DNA of 64,000 bases from Paraflavitalea soli (GTDB lineage: Bacteria; Bacteroidota; Bacteroidia; Chitinophagales; Chitinophagaceae), in NCBI RefSeq assembly GCF_003555545.1, contig NZ_CP032157.1, positions 996,546-1,060,545 of the forward strand, read 5' to 3'. Under the pieces are notes generated by a model. The model saw only the letters and a list, made by a program, of their open reading frames with translations, was not told the origin of the DNA and searched no databases. The position numbers and the translations under genes are program-made. Position 1 is the stretch's first letter. Each line of letters opens with the position of its first letter. Below are positions 62,071-64,000 of the stretch, piece after piece.

Positions 62071-63525
62071 ATGCGTTTTATCCTTATCCCCCTGCTGACA
62101 GTAATACTGCTGGCCTCCTGTGCTACTACCACCCGGAATTGGAAAAGCAACGACCAGCCTGGTCAATTCGCCGCTTCTTTTGGCTTGTTCAGCGGAAAAG
62201 AAAAGCACACCGTCAACTTAACCAAAGACGATATCTTATTCATAAAATATACCCTGATCGCCACCAGCGGAGAGATAACCTTGTCTGTCTCCAATAAGGG
62301 TGGGGTAGTATGGCAAAAGAAAGTAACCGGAACGAGCGATACTTCAGAACATCATCTGGTAGCACCTTCCACCGGTCAATACACCATTACCGTCAATGGC
62401 CAAAAAGCCACCGGTGGTTTTGAGGTAAAGTACAAAGCAGTGCCGCCGAAAACCGTGCAGGTAAAGACCCACCGCAATATTGAATTATACGGATTGATGA
62501 TGGTGCTGGACGATGGTCCCTATGTATTAACGCAAAAAGATACGATGGACTATAGCGGCCGAAGGGCCGTTATGGCACAATGGTATTCCATGGTGCCCAG
62601 AAATTATGAAAGGTACAAGGCTTTCGATACCTGCCGCATCATGAGTATCTACAAGAAAATGGAAACGGCCGGCAATGGCTACGATTTCTTTACCGGCTTT
62701 TTATTGCAGGTAGGCGAAGTACCCTTTGCCCGGATCAGTGCCACTACCGACCTGCAGCAGATCGCTCGTTTTTCACCGAAAGGAGATACTGCTGAAGCCA
62801 GGCAAAAAGCAACTGCTTTCCTCGATGCTTTAAACGACTTCTCCCGGTTGATAGACCTGGATGCCCATTTGGCCCAATACAAACCCTATTACGAACTTGC
62901 GATCGCTTCAGTGGCGAAAAATGTTCCCCGCGGAGATTTCCTGCCGGTCATGGAGCAGTACTACCGCAAGCAGTTCAGCGAGTATAACTTAGTTCCGAGT
63001 CTCAATCTCTTTACGGCCATGGGATTTGGTACGATGAACCGGTCCACCCGGACAATTTATAATACGTTTGGGTCTTTTACCTTCCAGTCATTCGACAGCA
63101 AGCATCCCGATATGGGCTTTGATGATCCTGTGCAGATCAGGGCACTGGCGGCACATGAATTCGGGCACTCTTTTACTAACCCTGCTATTGACAGTCTTCC
63201 TCCCTCGCTTATTAAAGAAACCGCTTACCTGTATGAGCCCATTAAAGAGGAAATGAAAAAGCATGGGTATACCATCTGGCTACAGAGCCTGTATGAGCAC
63301 CTGGTAAGGGCAGGGGAGGTGATCGTAGCCGAAAAGATAGGCGACAGTACAAGGGCCGTCAGCATGTTACAGAGCAACATCAAAAGCGGTTTTATTTACC
63401 TGCCCTTCATGGTGCAGGAATTAAAGAAATGGGACAAGAGCAATTCCTCTGTCGATTTCAATAACGAAGTGTTACAGATGATCGTGAAGTTGAAGGAGGC
63501 CTACAAACCTGCTAAGATGAATTAA
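62071..63525 (+). CDS. DUF4932 lipoprotein with HEFGH metallopeptidase motif
   Basis: The 484-residue protein starts at MRFILIPLLTVILLASC, a lipoprotein signal (Cys ~17); an upstream frame begins at 62011 but its first 20 residues do not form one. A beta-rich N-terminal part (about 30-150) is followed by a helical domain with AAHEFGHSFTNPA (HExxH zinc site, about residue 370). This is DUF4932, a group thought to be periplasmic or surface metallopeptidases. A downstream Glu candidate is in KETAYLYEP. It is divergent from GH127. Confidence 0.85.
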   Translation: MRFILIPLLTVILLASCATTTRNWKSNDQPGQFAASFGLFSGKEKHTVNLTKDDILFIKYTLIATSGEITLSVSNKGGVVWQKKVTGTSDTSEHHLVAPSTGQYTITVNGQKATGGFEVKYKAVPPKTVQVKTHRNIELYGLMMVLDDGPYVLTQKDTMDYSGRRAVMAQWYSMVPRNYERYKAFDTCRIMSIYKKMETAGNGYDFFTGFLLQVGEVPFARISATTDLQQIARFSPKGDTAEARQKATAFLDALNDFSRLIDLDAHLAQYKPYYELAIASVAKNVPRGDFLPVMEQYYRKQFSEYNLVPSLNLFTAMGFGTMNRSTRTIYNTFGSFTFQSFDSKHPDMGFDDPVQIRALAAHEFGHSFTNPAIDSLPPSLIKETAYLYEPIKEEMKKHGYTIWLQSLYEHLVRAGEVIVAEKIGDSTRAVSMLQSNIKSGFIYLPFMVQELKKWDKSNSSVDFNNEVLQMIVKLKEAYKPAKMN

Positions 63526-63671
63526 ATAATAGCAAGCGTGTAAAATCAAAAAAGCAGCAACCGGACAGAGAAAAAACGGGCCGAACTCACTGGATTGTAA
63601 AAAGAAGTGTAAACTTTGTAAAGAAATGCTTGATACTACGCATCTTAGTCAAAGTCCCCAAATAGTCTGTT

Positions 63672-64000
63672 ATGAAATACCTTATCCCTTTTTTAATGGT
63701 GCTTGTATTTACAAACGTACAGGCACAGTACCCTGGAGTGAACATTCCGGGTTCTGAAGTAAGGAAGATCACTTCAAAGATAGTAGCAGGACAGGAATAT
63801 GAACTGCACATCATGCTGCCTGCCGGTTACAAGGCTGGCGACAAGAAATATCCTGTTGTATACCTGATGGATTCGCAATGGGATTTCCCGCTGGTTACTG
63901 GTTTATACGGCGAGTATTACTATGATGGATTTATTCCTGAACTGATCATTGTAGGGGTGACCTGGAGCGGCGAAAAGGCCAATTACGACAGCCTTCGCCT
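63672..64000 (+). CDS. Exported alpha/beta-hydrolase, esterase D-type, 5' part
   Basis: Starts ATG 63672 with a signal peptide (MKYLIPFLMVLVFTNVQAQ) and the esterase D-family opening YELHIMLPAGYKAGDKKYPVVYLMDSQWDF. The window ends in the frame at about residue 109, before the nucleophile. It resembles the complete protein at 26850 and could be a paralogue. Confidence 0.85.
   Translation, partial: MKYLIPFLMVLVFTNVQAQYPGVNIPGSEVRKITSKIVAGQEYELHIMLPAGYKAGDKKYPVVYLMDSQWDFPLVTGLYGEYYYDGFIPELIIVGVTWSGEKANYDSLR

Overview
The window looks like a chromosomal segment of a Bacteroidota bacterium, most likely of the Chitinophagaceae (Chitinophaga/Niastella type). This rests on secreted proteins with type IX secretion (T9SS) C-terminal domains, three stand-alone MacB/FtsX-type permeases, a bacillithiol-transferase-like DinB protein, promoters of the Bacteroidota TTTG-N19/20-TAnnTTTG type, and gene gaps filled with degenerate short-period repeats and long hairpins. 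Genus and species cannot be told from the sequence alone. Base composition and codon use look even throughout. No tRNA, rRNA, CRISPR array, prophage, SusC/SusD pair or plasmid function was found.

Layout. 1-2.7 kb: the 3' end of a GH71/99-like glycosidase, then three small genes (a membrane-anchored coiled coil, a protein ending in a Cys-rich CxCCHGxG tail, and a histone-H1-like DUF6496 protein). 2.7-11 kb: a VOC protein with a helical tail, a lipoprotein, two FtsX permeases, a UlaG-like metallo-hydrolase and an unknown exported protein. 11-13.2 kb: a long structured leader before a T9SS-exported protein. 13.3-16.3 kb: an ABC ATPase without a permease, a BstA/YfiT-like protein, and two secreted ferritin-like proteins behind a palindromic site. 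17-28 kb: EVE protein, DUF4349 lipoprotein, sirtuin deacylase, saccharopine-dehydrogenase-like protein, GYF-like membrane protein, glucokinase, tail-specific protease, esterase, DUF983 protein and an AraC regulator. 29-30.1 kb: a 1-kb gap with an 11-bp tandem repeat and an intrinsic terminator. 30.1-46.7 kb: a secreted beta-helix protein, T9SS proteins, an M1 peptidase, a third FtsX permease, a discoidin-domain protein with a HEGIH metalloprotease signature, a THUMP RNA methyltransferase and a DoxX-like protein. 46.7-52.2 kb: three AraC-type regulators and small cytosolic proteins. 52.2-55.1 kb: a decay island with a GIN-domain gene remnant, a complete IS3-family element and a broken metN. 55.1-64 kb: an apparent saccharide-handling pair (GH127 enzyme plus a PVC-type dehydrogenase/HEAT/cytochrome c lipoprotein), a DUF4932 metallopeptidase-like lipoprotein, and the start of an esterase.

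Overall this is an ordinary stretch rich in secreted and envelope proteins. I see no clear-cut unknown multi-gene system such as a defence island, secretion locus or biosynthetic cluster. The points most worth a second look are the structured leader at 11.3-11.7 kb, the putative secreted metallopeptidase at 40.1 kb, the decay island with its terminator-preceded metN pseudogene, the GH127/cytochrome pair, and the repeat and hairpin families in the gaps.
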